A stretch of 64,000 nt of DNA, taken from positions 1,116,001 through 1,180,000 of the forward strand of contig OY734803.1 in the NCBI GenBank assembly GCA_963457535.1, in the 5' to 3' direction. Positions 9,521-16,923 of this stretch are shown piece after piece. The stretch comes from JAHRAW01 sp028066695. GTDB taxonomy: Bacteria > Pseudomonadota > Gammaproteobacteria > Arenicellales > Poriferihabitantaceae. The translations under genes were made by a program, and so were the position numbers. Numbering within the stretch: the stretch's first letter is position 1; every line of letters begins with the position of its first letter. The notes under the pieces are model-generated. The model did no database searches. It worked only from the letters and a program-made list of their open reading frames with translations, and was not told where the DNA came from.

Positions 9521-11971
9521 TCACTCCCCCCACCACAAATACGGGCGGAGCAGCGACACGAAGCGCTGCTTTTCTTCCGCGGTCATTTTTGCCGGGTTGA
9601 TTTTCTGCTCGCTACCGTCGGCGAAGACCACGCTGTCGGCGGTGCGGGCGCGGACGGGCATGCCGAGGGCATTGGCGAGGGTTTCGGCGATGTCAATGTC
9701 GGGATACATGCTGGGCAGGCCGTTTTCGCGGGTGATCGCAGGGGCGAGTTTATCATCTGCGAAGAAAACATACTGCGCAAACGGCGATTTTGCGCTGTCA
9801 ATTTCCAGTTGCTCGCCGTCTTCGTAGCGGGCGTTGCGCAGGGTTTCTTCGTATTGTTCCAGCGCGTAATATTTGAACGCGCCGCCGCCTTTGTAGTCGG
9901 TTTCTTTGCTGATGCCGGATTGGTGGCCGGACAGCACTTTTTTCATGCGCGGCAAAATCACGGTGTTGAAGTGGTCGCCCATTTCCACGCCCAGCCATTT
10001 TCGGCCGAGTTTTTGGGCGACTGCTTGGGTCGTGCCGCTGCCGGAGAAAAAGTCACACACGACGCCTTCGCCGGAAAACGCGGACAAACAACGCATTAAA
10101 AGTTCTTCTGAGTTTTCGGTTTTGAACTCCCACGCCCGAGTGTAACCGGGTATGTCGGTCCAATTATTTTTGAGGTTTCGCCAAAGCGGCCAGTATTTTG
10201 CGCGGCCATTTTTGATCTTGACGCGCTGATGTTCGGATAGTTCGTCAAGTTGAGCTTGCGAAAGTCCCCATTGCCGCCCTTTCGGCGCAAAGATTTCTTT
10301 TCCGCCAATAATGCGGGATTCAGGAGCGCCTTCGCGCGCGCCCCTTGCCGGCAGAAACGGTTCGTGCCAGACCTCATCCCGTCGAGGAACACGCAAACGG
10401 TTGATGTTGGTTTTCCCGCTTTTTCCCGCCAGAAAAAGACTGTCCACATCGTTCATGAGTTTTCGCTGTAAAGGAGTCGGGCTCTTAAAAAACTCCTGGG
10501 TTCGATTGACGACAATTTCGTTCAAAAAATTGTCACTGCCGAAAATGCTGTCAAGCAAACAACGCACAATCCAATTCCCGTTGATGTCACAGCGCACGAA
10601 AATACCGCCGTCTTCGGACAGAAAATTCTGTGCAAGTTTCAGTCGGTTCTCCAGCATAGTCGCCCAGCACGAATCTTTGTAGTTCGTGCGGTAGTCAAAC
10701 TGGTCGCTGCTGTCCAGATTAAACGGCGGGTCAATGTAAATGCATTTGACCTTTTCCGCATACCGTTTTTGCAGCGTATTCAAGGCCTGCCAGTTTTCGC
10801 CATGCACAAATTCGCCGTCCAGCGCTTCGTCCAGATTGCCCAGCGCGGCCAGAATGTCCAACTCCAGATTTTTGAAATGCCGCGTGTCCAGCGGCAAAAA
10901 CTTGCAGTCCTTGCGCGCGCCGGCAATTTCGCCGGCGGGAAACTTCCCGTCCACCAGACCGAGTTCCCGCCATTCTTCCACTTGCGCTTTTGCGCCTTTG
11001 TGGGCGGCGATCTTTTTCAGCAGGCCGGACTTCTCCGCCAGTTTGTCCAGCGTAACGACATAGTTGAGCCCGCGCACAAATTTCGGCTTCTCCCATACGC
11101 GGCGCAGTTCATCCTCAAACTGCGCGATGAAATCAATGATGTCGTAGGCGGTTTTTTTGACCGCCTGCAGTTGCGCGACGCGATTTGCGCCAAAGTCGCT
11201 CTCCTCCTTGTAGAGGTATTGAAACATCCACAAGTCAAATTGCTCGCGCAAAAATCCCCCGGCGTCCTTGTTGATGAAAAAGTCGGCTTCCACCTGGCGG
11301 CGGAAAACATTGATCGCTTTTTGCAGTTGCTCCTCGGACAGCGAAACAATTCCGTTCTCGCGGGCTTTTTTGAGGATGTCGCCGGTTTTGGTTTTGCCGC
11401 TCCCTTTTTTGTAAGAGACGGCGAGATGGACGACCTTGTTGCCGTCTTCGGACTTTACCGCGCCAAATTCAAAAACGAATTCTTTGCGCTCGTTGTTCTG
11501 CTTGTTTTCCACGCCGGCGGCGTCAAAGAAAAAACGCCGGGTGTTTTGCGGCTTGCCTTCCTCTTCCAGCGTTACCGGCAGCGACTGCACCAGCACATCG
11601 GATTTGACATAGTAGAGATTGCGCGTCTTCCACGACAGCGCGACATCCTGGCCGTCCGCATAGACGCGCTCGTAAGTCTTGGCGAATGCCGGCAGGTGGC
11701 GGAAGTAGATGGAGCCGCTCTCGCAAAAGTAGCGGCTGAAAAAGTCGTGGAGTTTATCGAACAACTCCTCGCGAAAAGCCGAGTTCTTTTCGGCGCGCGC
11801 GTCAATTTTGGCGAGCAGTTTCGGGCGGAGCGATTGAAAGTGCTTGCGCTTCACCCGCATCAGGTTGACGAAGCCGGAATCGCCCTCCACTTCGGCGCCG
11901 GTGAACAGGGATTCCAGCGCGTCCAGAAAGCGCTTTTCCTTGGTCCCGCTTGTGGTGGTTTGGTCTGGCAT
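9521..11971 (-). CDS. Type III-like adenine-specific DNA methyltransferase (Mod)
   Basis: This 816-residue protein is the modification/specificity subunit. 'IYIDPPFNL' (about 411-419) is the catalytic motif IV, and 'CDFFSGSGTTQAVA' (about 639-652) is the SAM-binding motif I. Motif IV before motif I is the beta-class order typical of type III Mod enzymes, which make N6-methyladenine on one strand. About 400 residues precede the catalytic part and about 270 central/C-terminal residues probably recognise DNA. It is the first gene of the four-gene operon and has its own promoter. The ATG at 11971 has an AGGA about 8 bases upstream. The target sequence is unknown. Confidence 0.88.
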   Translation of the reverse strand: MPDQTTTSGTKEKRFLDALESLFTGAEVEGDSGFVNLMRVKRKHFQSLRPKLLAKIDARAEKNSAFREELFDKLHDFFSRYFCESGSIYFRHLPAFAKTYERVYADGQDVALSWKTRNLYYVKSDVLVQSLPVTLEEEGKPQNTRRFFFDAAGVENKQNNERKEFVFEFGAVKSEDGNKVVHLAVSYKKGSGKTKTGDILKKARENGIVSLSEEQLQKAINVFRRQVEADFFINKDAGGFLREQFDLWMFQYLYKEESDFGANRVAQLQAVKKTAYDIIDFIAQFEDELRRVWEKPKFVRGLNYVVTLDKLAEKSGLLKKIAAHKGAKAQVEEWRELGLVDGKFPAGEIAGARKDCKFLPLDTRHFKNLELDILAALGNLDEALDGEFVHGENWQALNTLQKRYAEKVKCIYIDPPFNLDSSDQFDYRTNYKDSCWATMLENRLKLAQNFLSEDGGIFVRCDINGNWIVRCLLDSIFGSDNFLNEIVVNRTQEFFKSPTPLQRKLMNDVDSLFLAGKSGKTNINRLRVPRRDEVWHEPFLPARGAREGAPESRIIGGKEIFAPKGRQWGLSQAQLDELSEHQRVKIKNGRAKYWPLWRNLKNNWTDIPGYTRAWEFKTENSEELLMRCLSAFSGEGVVCDFFSGSGTTQAVAQKLGRKWLGVEMGDHFNTVILPRMKKVLSGHQSGISKETDYKGGGAFKYYALEQYEETLRNARYEDGEQLEIDSAKSPFAQYVFFADDKLAPAITRENGLPSMYPDIDIAETLANALGMPVRARTADSVVFADGSEQKINPAKMTAEEKQRFVSLLRPYLWWGE

Positions 11972-11993
11972 TGCGGATTTTCCTGCGCGGGCG

Positions 11994-12022
11994 ATTTTAC
12001 CGGATTATTTTTCCGGTGTAAA
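11994..12022 (-). promoter_or_regulatory. Sigma70 promoter of the defence operon
   Basis: On the minus strand TTTACA (12017-12022), a 17-base spacer and TAAAAT (11994-11999) form a near-consensus promoter, starting transcription about 15-17 bases before the mod ATG. The spacer is itself a short inverted repeat, with CCGGA and TCCGG arms at its two ends, so a repressor (possibly a subunit of the operon) could sit between -35 and -10. That operator role is inference. Confidence 0.75.
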
Positions 12023-12036
12023 GTGTATAAATCCCA

Positions 12037-12072
12037 AAAACCCCGCGCACATTAAAAAGTGCGCGGGGTTTT
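12037..12072. terminator. Bidirectional intrinsic terminator
   Basis: A perfect 14-bp stem (12037-12050 with 12059-12072), with an 8-base loop and an A-run on one side and T-run on the other, ends the leftward aminotransferase transcript. It insulates the defence-operon promoter just downstream. It would also stop rightward transcription. Confidence 0.9.
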
Positions 12073-12085
12073 GTTGCGGGAAGCG

Positions 12086-13447
12086 TCAGCCGGTAACCTC
12101 GTCCACCGCTTCGCGCACGATGGTCACGATTTCTTCCAGCACCGATTCGTCGGTGATCAGCGGCGGCGCGATGCAGATTACTTCGCTGCGAACGCGCGTG
12201 TACAGGCCGCGTTTCATCAGCGCGCCGGTCAGTTTTGCGCCGAGGCCGAATTCGGGCGGGTACCATTTCTTGGAGGACTTGTCTTCCACCACTTCCACGC
12301 CGGCCATCATTCCCAGTCCGCGCACATTGCCGACATGCGCGTGGTCGTCCAGCGCGGCATGCAGTTTGTCCAGCAGGAATTTCCCCTTGCGCGCGGCCTG
12401 CCCCGGCAGGTCTTCGTTCTGGATGATGTCCAGCGTCGCCAGCGCGACCGCGCAGGTGGTCGGGTGGCCGCTGTAGGTGTAGGCGTGCATCCACGGCGTT
12501 TTGCCCGAGGTGATGGTCTCGGCGATTTCGTCGCTCATGCCGATGCCGCCGAGCGGCAATGCGCCGGAAGTGATGGACTTGGCGAACTGCATCAGGTCGG
12601 GCTCCACGCCGTAGTGCTGCAGGCCGAACATTTTTCCGGTGCGCCCGAAGCCGGTGATGACTTCGTCCGACACCATCAGCACTTCGTAGTGATCGCAGAT
12701 TTCGCGAATGCGCGCGAAGTAGTCGTCCGGCGCGACTATCACGCCGCCCGCGCCCTGCACCGGCTCGGCGATGAACATGGCGACGGTGTCGGCGCCCTGC
12801 TTCAGGATTTCCTTTTCCAATTCGTTCGCCGCGGCGATGCCCGGGGACGAGCCGTCGGCCGGCGCCGGGTAGTGGTAGGGGTCGGGCGACGGAATGTGGC
12901 TGAAGCCCGGAATCACCGGCGCGAACGCCGGCCAGTAGGAACTGATGCCGGTCGCGCACATCGCCGCCATGGTCACGCCGTGGTAGCCCCAGATGCGGCC
13001 GATGACTTTGGTTTTGTCCGGCTTGCCTTTCGCCTTCCAGTAGGAGCGCGCGAGTTTGATGTTGCTGTCGGTCGCCTCGCCGCCGCCGCAGGTGAAGTAG
13101 AAGTTGTTGATGCGCGGATAGACGATGCCGGAGAGCCGCTCGGCCAGGTCAATCGCCGGGCGGTTGGTGCCGCCGGCGTAAGTGGAACTGAACGCGAGCG
13201 CGTCCATTTGCGCGGCCGCGGCGTCGCGCAGTTCGCGCCGCCCGTGCCCGGCGCTGACATTCCACAGGCACGACAGGCCGTCAATGAATTTGTTGCCGTC
13301 GGCGTCGTATAAATGCGCGCCCTCGCCGCGCACCCAGACGCGCGCGTTGGCGTGGCCCGCGGTGTGGTGCAGCGGGTGAATCAGGTGGCGGTGGTCGCGC
13401 GCCAGCAACTCGGCATTGCCGGCATCTTGGGGGACATTGATGTTCAT
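12086..13447 (-). CDS. Class III omega-aminotransferase
   Basis: This 453-residue PLP enzyme matches class III (ornithine/beta-alanine/putrescine-pyruvate type) aminotransferases throughout. It has 'LWNVSAGHGRRELRDA' near the start, 'TCGGGEATDSNIKLAR' for cofactor phosphate, 'VSDEVITGFGRTGKMFG' with the PLP-ring Asp (about 261), and 'FAKSITSGALPLGG' with the Schiff-base Lys (about 290). These enzymes move an omega-amino group from a diamine, beta-alanine or taurine-like donor to pyruvate or 2-oxoglutarate. The donor is not predictable here. An AGAGG Shine-Dalgarno precedes the ATG, and a strong terminator follows the stop. Confidence 0.9.
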   Translation of the reverse strand: MNINVPQDAGNAELLARDHRHLIHPLHHTAGHANARVWVRGEGAHLYDADGNKFIDGLSCLWNVSAGHGRRELRDAAAAQMDALAFSSTYAGGTNRPAIDLAERLSGIVYPRINNFYFTCGGGEATDSNIKLARSYWKAKGKPDKTKVIGRIWGYHGVTMAAMCATGISSYWPAFAPVIPGFSHIPSPDPYHYPAPADGSSPGIAAANELEKEILKQGADTVAMFIAEPVQGAGGVIVAPDDYFARIREICDHYEVLMVSDEVITGFGRTGKMFGLQHYGVEPDLMQFAKSITSGALPLGGIGMSDEIAETITSGKTPWMHAYTYSGHPTTCAVALATLDIIQNEDLPGQAARKGKFLLDKLHAALDDHAHVGNVRGLGMMAGVEVVEDKSSKKWYPPEFGLGAKLTGALMKRGLYTRVRSEVICIAPPLITDESVLEEIVTIVREAVDEVTG

Positions 13448-13477
13448 GGGCGCCTCTTGTCGTGAATTCGGGCATGC

Positions 13478-13483
13478 AGTATA
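13478..13483 (-). promoter_or_regulatory. -10 of the aminotransferase gene
   Basis: TATACT on the minus strand lies about 30 bases upstream of the aminotransferase ATG, leaving a short leader with AGAGG. On the plus strand the overlapping TATATT (13480-13485) could serve the divergent acetyltransferase gene. No clear -35 was found. Confidence 0.4.
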
Positions 13484-13515
13484 TTATTTTTGGCGGCGCG
13501 CCGCCCGGCATAAAA

Positions 13516-14007
13516 GTGTTCTCCGAAGTTTCCACCGAATCCGACATTCACGCGGTCGCCGCCCTGGCGAACGAGATTTGGCGCGAACACTACGAGCCGA
13601 TCATCGGGCTGGCGCAGGTGGAATATATGCTGGAAAAATTCCAGTCGGCGGCGGCGATCGCGGCGCAGATTGCGGAGGAGGGGTTTTGCTATTACCTGAT
13701 TCGCGCGGAGGGTCAGGGGGACATCGGCTATCTCGGCTTTCAGTGCGAGGGGGCGGTGATGTTTCTCAGCAAACTCTATGTGAAGAAATCGGCGCGCGGT
13801 CAAGGGGTTGGGGCGCGCGCGGTGGGGTTTTTGCGGGGGCTTGCGGGGGCGCAGGGAATGCAGAAAATTCGGCTGACGGTGAATAAAGGGAATGCGCTTG
13901 CGATTGCCGCTTATGAGCGCGCGGGCTTTACTCGCACCGGGGAAGTGGTCATTGATATTGGGGGCGGGTATGTGATGGATGATTTTGTGTTTGAGGTGGG
14001 GGTTTAG
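13516..14007 (+). CDS. GNAT family N-acetyltransferase
   Basis: The protein transfers acetyl from acetyl-CoA to an amine; the substrate is unknown. The CoA-binding motif A is 'LYVKKSARGQGVGARAVGFL', and the C-terminal 'NKGNALAIAAYERAGFTRTG' is the usual motif B. The frame stays open upstream to an ATG at 13474 and a GTG at 13462. I prefer the GTG at 13516 because it puts 'DIHAVAALANEIWREHY' at the normal distance from the start and lies after a -10-like TATATT (13480). The chosen form is 163 residues. The start is uncertain and the family is not. Confidence 0.8.
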   Translation: MFSEVSTESDIHAVAALANEIWREHYEPIIGLAQVEYMLEKFQSAAAIAAQIAEEGFCYYLIRAEGQGDIGYLGFQCEGAVMFLSKLYVKKSARGQGVGARAVGFLRGLAGAQGMQKIRLTVNKGNALAIAAYERAGFTRTGEVVIDIGGGYVMDDFVFEVGV

Positions 14008-14017
14008 GGGGATGGGG

Positions 14018-14023
14018 TATAAT
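14018..14023 (+). promoter_or_regulatory. Consensus -10 (TATAAT) of the FRG gene, leaderless spacing
   Basis: A perfect TATAAT ends 6 bases before the ATG at 14030, so the mRNA should begin at or next to the start codon. No Shine-Dalgarno can fit in between. The best -35 (TTGAGG at 13991) is too far away at 21 bases. Confidence 0.5.
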
Positions 14024-14029
14024 GGGGGT

Positions 14030-15532
14030 ATGAGTGCTGATGCAGACAAGGCGCGGGCGGCCGCGCGCGTGGAAACCGTCAAAGCATTTATCGACTGGGC
14101 GGAAAAGCGCGGGGGGCGGTCGTTGCTCTACCGGGGACTTGCTGATGCCAACTGGGAGGTGGAATCCGCGGCATATCGACGAATCAAAAAGCCGAGCGGG
14201 GCGAAACTCATCCCCCAGGAAATTCCCGGAGTGTTCAAAAACTACATCTCGCAATTGCTTGAAAAATCAAGTATGCGCGATTTTCGAATGCACGAAGGCA
14301 ATGAACTGCCCGATCTTAAGTTGCTGGCGCGATTGCAGCACTACGGTGCGGCAACTTGCTTGATCGACTTCACTCAGAATCCTTTGGTGGCACTGTGGTT
14401 CGCTTGCCAAGAGCAACCGAAAAAAGACGGGAAAGTAATTGTCATGGATACAGGTGCGGATGTAACTATCCCGAATCTGAGCAAGGTCGCGCAACGGGAG
14501 AGTGCATTTCACAAAGTCGGCCCGGAGCAACTCGCACTCAAAGAAGGCGAAATTGTAAAACTCCTCGGCGGTGAAAATCTGTGGATATGGGAGCCAACTC
14601 CCCGGGAAAGCCGAGTCATCGCCCAACAGTCAATCTTTGTTTTTGGGCCGGCAATGATCGAGGAGCATGCAATGCTTGAAGAGCATTATGGGGAAGTTCG
14701 CATACCTGAATCTGCGAAAGAAAAAATCCTCCATGCACTGGACAAAAAGTTTGGGATAAATGAAGCGAGTTTGTTCGGCGATTTCGCCGGCTTTGCGCTC
14801 GCCAACGCGCATGACAAATCCTATGAAGAACACAGTGCGGATGACTACTTTGAGTTCGCTGAGTCATTTTTTCAAAGAGAAGACGCAAAAAAAGCAATAC
14901 GCTATTGCGATAAAGCGATTGCGAAAAATAAGCGGCATGTCGGCGCGCACTATCTGCGCGGATTGTGCAATCGCCGTCTGGGGGAAATGCAGGAAAGCGT
15001 CAAAGATTTCTCACAAGCTCTTGAAGCCGATCCCGCGCATATGCCCTCTCTTTGGGAGCGCGCCTGGATGTATCTGACCGCACTGAACAGAGCAGAAGAC
15101 GCACTGGATGACTACAACACAATCATTGAGATTGCGTCAAACAACAAGCACAAGTACTACGACCGGCTGGCTCATGCATATAAGCGTCGCGGATATGCAT
15201 ACATGAATCTGAAAGGGTATCAGAATGCAGAAGATGACTTCACGAAAATTATTGAACTTTTTTCAAGCAGTGGGCGCAAAATTCGCCCTTGGCTGTTCGT
15301 ATCCGCATATCAGGACCGTGGGCGCGTGCGGGCAGTTCGGGGAAATCATCAAGGCGCCATTGAAGATTTTACTTTCGCAATCCAGAGACACCCTGGACCT
15401 ATCCTCTTTCGTGACAGGGCAAAAAGTTACCGTGCGCTGGGAGACGAAAGTGCTGCAAAGGCTGACGAAAGCAAGGCGGAAAGTATTATAGAAAGTGTCC
15501 GCCGACATCACGAGCGGTCGCGCGGTGCATAA
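14030..15532 (+). CDS. FRG-domain protein with C-terminal TPR repeats
   Basis: The 500-residue protein starts with an FRG domain: 'LLYRGLADANWEVESAAYRR' (about 32-51) and the core 'LLARLQHYGAATCLIDFTQN' (about 98-117). FRG proteins have an ADP-ribosyltransferase-like look and are frequent in phage-defence islands; their chemistry is not settled. From about residue 270 on there are at least four TPR-like helix pairs ('AIRYCDKAIAKNKRHVGAHY', 'SVKDFSQALEADPAHMPSLW', and others), a protein-binding scaffold. GC is well below that of the surrounding chromosome. It sits 30 bases upstream of a methyltransferase-HNH gene and reads the same way, suggesting a shared defence role. A longer frame upstream is ignored because ATG 14030 follows the TATAAT. 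Confidence 0.8.
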   Translation: MSADADKARAAARVETVKAFIDWAEKRGGRSLLYRGLADANWEVESAAYRRIKKPSGAKLIPQEIPGVFKNYISQLLEKSSMRDFRMHEGNELPDLKLLARLQHYGAATCLIDFTQNPLVALWFACQEQPKKDGKVIVMDTGADVTIPNLSKVAQRESAFHKVGPEQLALKEGEIVKLLGGENLWIWEPTPRESRVIAQQSIFVFGPAMIEEHAMLEEHYGEVRIPESAKEKILHALDKKFGINEASLFGDFAGFALANAHDKSYEEHSADDYFEFAESFFQREDAKKAIRYCDKAIAKNKRHVGAHYLRGLCNRRLGEMQESVKDFSQALEADPAHMPSLWERAWMYLTALNRAEDALDDYNTIIEIASNNKHKYYDRLAHAYKRRGYAYMNLKGYQNAEDDFTKIIELFSSSGRKIRPWLFVSAYQDRGRVRAVRGNHQGAIEDFTFAIQRHPGPILFRDRAKSYRALGDESAAKADESKAESIIESVRRHHERSRGA

Positions 15533-15550
15533 CTGCGCACTTTTACGGGC

Positions 15551-15556
15551 TATAAT
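15551..15556 (+). promoter_or_regulatory. Consensus -10 (TATAAT) of the methyltransferase-HNH gene
   Basis: A perfect TATAAT again ends exactly 6 bases before an ATG (15563), in the 30-base gap after the FRG gene. It implies a separate, leaderless transcript. No -35 is evident. Confidence 0.5.
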
Positions 15557-15562
15557 CGCGCG

Positions 15563-16903
15563 ATGAGCGTGAAGCCCAACACTTTGTTCACCGGCGACAA
15601 TCTCTACATCCTCGCCGGCATGGACAGCGAGAGCGTGGATTTGATTTATCTGGATCCGCCGTTCAACAGCAAGCGGCTCTACAAGGCGCCCATCGGCAGC
15701 AAGGCGGCCGGCGCGGCGTTCAAGGACATGTGGAGTTGGGACGATGTGGATCAGGCGCGGCTGGAGTCGCTGCTGGAAGAGTACCCGTCGCTTTTTTATT
15801 TGGTGAGTTTCACCGGGCTTTCGCATTCCAAGGGAATGGCCGCGTATCTCCTCTACATGGCGCAGCGGCTGGTGGAGATGAAGCGTGTGCTGAAGCCGAC
15901 CGGGTCGGTTTACCTGCACTGCGACCCGACCGCGTCGCATTACTTAAAGGCGCTGATGGACATGATTTTCGGCAAGGCGCAGTTTCTCAATGAAATCGTC
16001 TGGTATTACCCGGGCGGACTCAAGCGCGCCGGCAAGCAGTTTCCCCGCGAGCATGACATCGTGCTGTTTTATTCGCGCACGAGCGACCGCAGCCGCGTGT
16101 TTAACCTGCAGCGCCGCGAAGTTACGCGCGATGTCGCCTTGTGGCAGCGCTGGGGAAAATACAGCAGCGACAACCAAACCGTAAAGTTTGGTGAAATTCC
16201 GGTCACCGACAAGGTGAACCGGGAGCGCCAAATTAAAAAGTTTGCCAACAAACACGGCCGGCAGCCGAAAGATACGGACGTCGCATACACGCTTGAAGGC
16301 GCGATTGTGGAAAGCGTGTGGGACGACTGCCCGGCGGTGTACCGCAGCAGCGAGCGCACCGGCTACCCGACGCAAAAACCGCTCTCGCTGCTGGACCGAA
16401 TTATTGAGGCATCCAGCAATCCCGGCGACGTGGTCTTTGACCCGTTCTGCGGCTGCGCGACCACATGCGTCTCCGCGCAAAACTTGCGCCGCAAATGGAT
16501 CGGCATTGACATCAGCGAAGTCGCGGCCACGCTGGTTGCCGAGCGGCTGGCGGACGCGCACGGGAAAATCTTCACCAACTTCACGCACCGCAGTGATGTG
16601 CCGGTGCGGACCGACATTAAACTGGTGGACCTCAGCGTCCCCAAAACCAAAACGGCGATCAAAAAGCGGCTTTACAAAGAGCAGAAAGGCATTTGCAACG
16701 GCTGCCTGGTCGCGTTTGAAGCGCGCAATCTGGATATTGACCACATCATCCCCGAATCAAAGGGAGGCCCGAGCCACTACGACAACTACCAACTGCTGTG
16801 CGGAAACTGCAACAGCATCAAGGGCAACCGCCCGATGGAATATTTGCGCGCCAAAATCAAGGCGCGCAACGACGCGCTGGACATGCAGGTCAGTTTCGGC
16901 TGA
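15563..16903 (+). CDS. DNA methyltransferase fused to an HNH endonuclease
   Basis: The 446-residue protein combines two activities. Residues 1-340 form a beta-class amino-methyltransferase: motif IV 'LIYLDPPFN' (Asp31-Pro-Pro-Phe34) first, then SAM motif I 'VFDPFCGCATT' (about 291-301), with Cys-Ala where Ser/Gly is usual. Residues about 368-425 form an HNH nuclease with two CxxC zinc knuckles ('ICNGC', C378/C381; 'CGNC', C413/C416) and 'DIDHIIPESKGG' carrying the catalytic His. One polypeptide could thus both modify and cut, as a compact type II-like enzyme. The HNH keeps its key residues, so it looks active. The partner may be the FRG-TPR protein upstream. Confidence 0.88.
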   Translation: MSVKPNTLFTGDNLYILAGMDSESVDLIYLDPPFNSKRLYKAPIGSKAAGAAFKDMWSWDDVDQARLESLLEEYPSLFYLVSFTGLSHSKGMAAYLLYMAQRLVEMKRVLKPTGSVYLHCDPTASHYLKALMDMIFGKAQFLNEIVWYYPGGLKRAGKQFPREHDIVLFYSRTSDRSRVFNLQRREVTRDVALWQRWGKYSSDNQTVKFGEIPVTDKVNRERQIKKFANKHGRQPKDTDVAYTLEGAIVESVWDDCPAVYRSSERTGYPTQKPLSLLDRIIEASSNPGDVVFDPFCGCATTCVSAQNLRRKWIGIDISEVAATLVAERLADAHGKIFTNFTHRSDVPVRTDIKLVDLSVPKTKTAIKKRLYKEQKGICNGCLVAFEARNLDIDHIIPESKGGPSHYDNYQLLCGNCNSIKGNRPMEYLRAKIKARNDALDMQVSFG

Positions 16904-16923
16904 CGGCGGCGGGCTTGTCCGCA

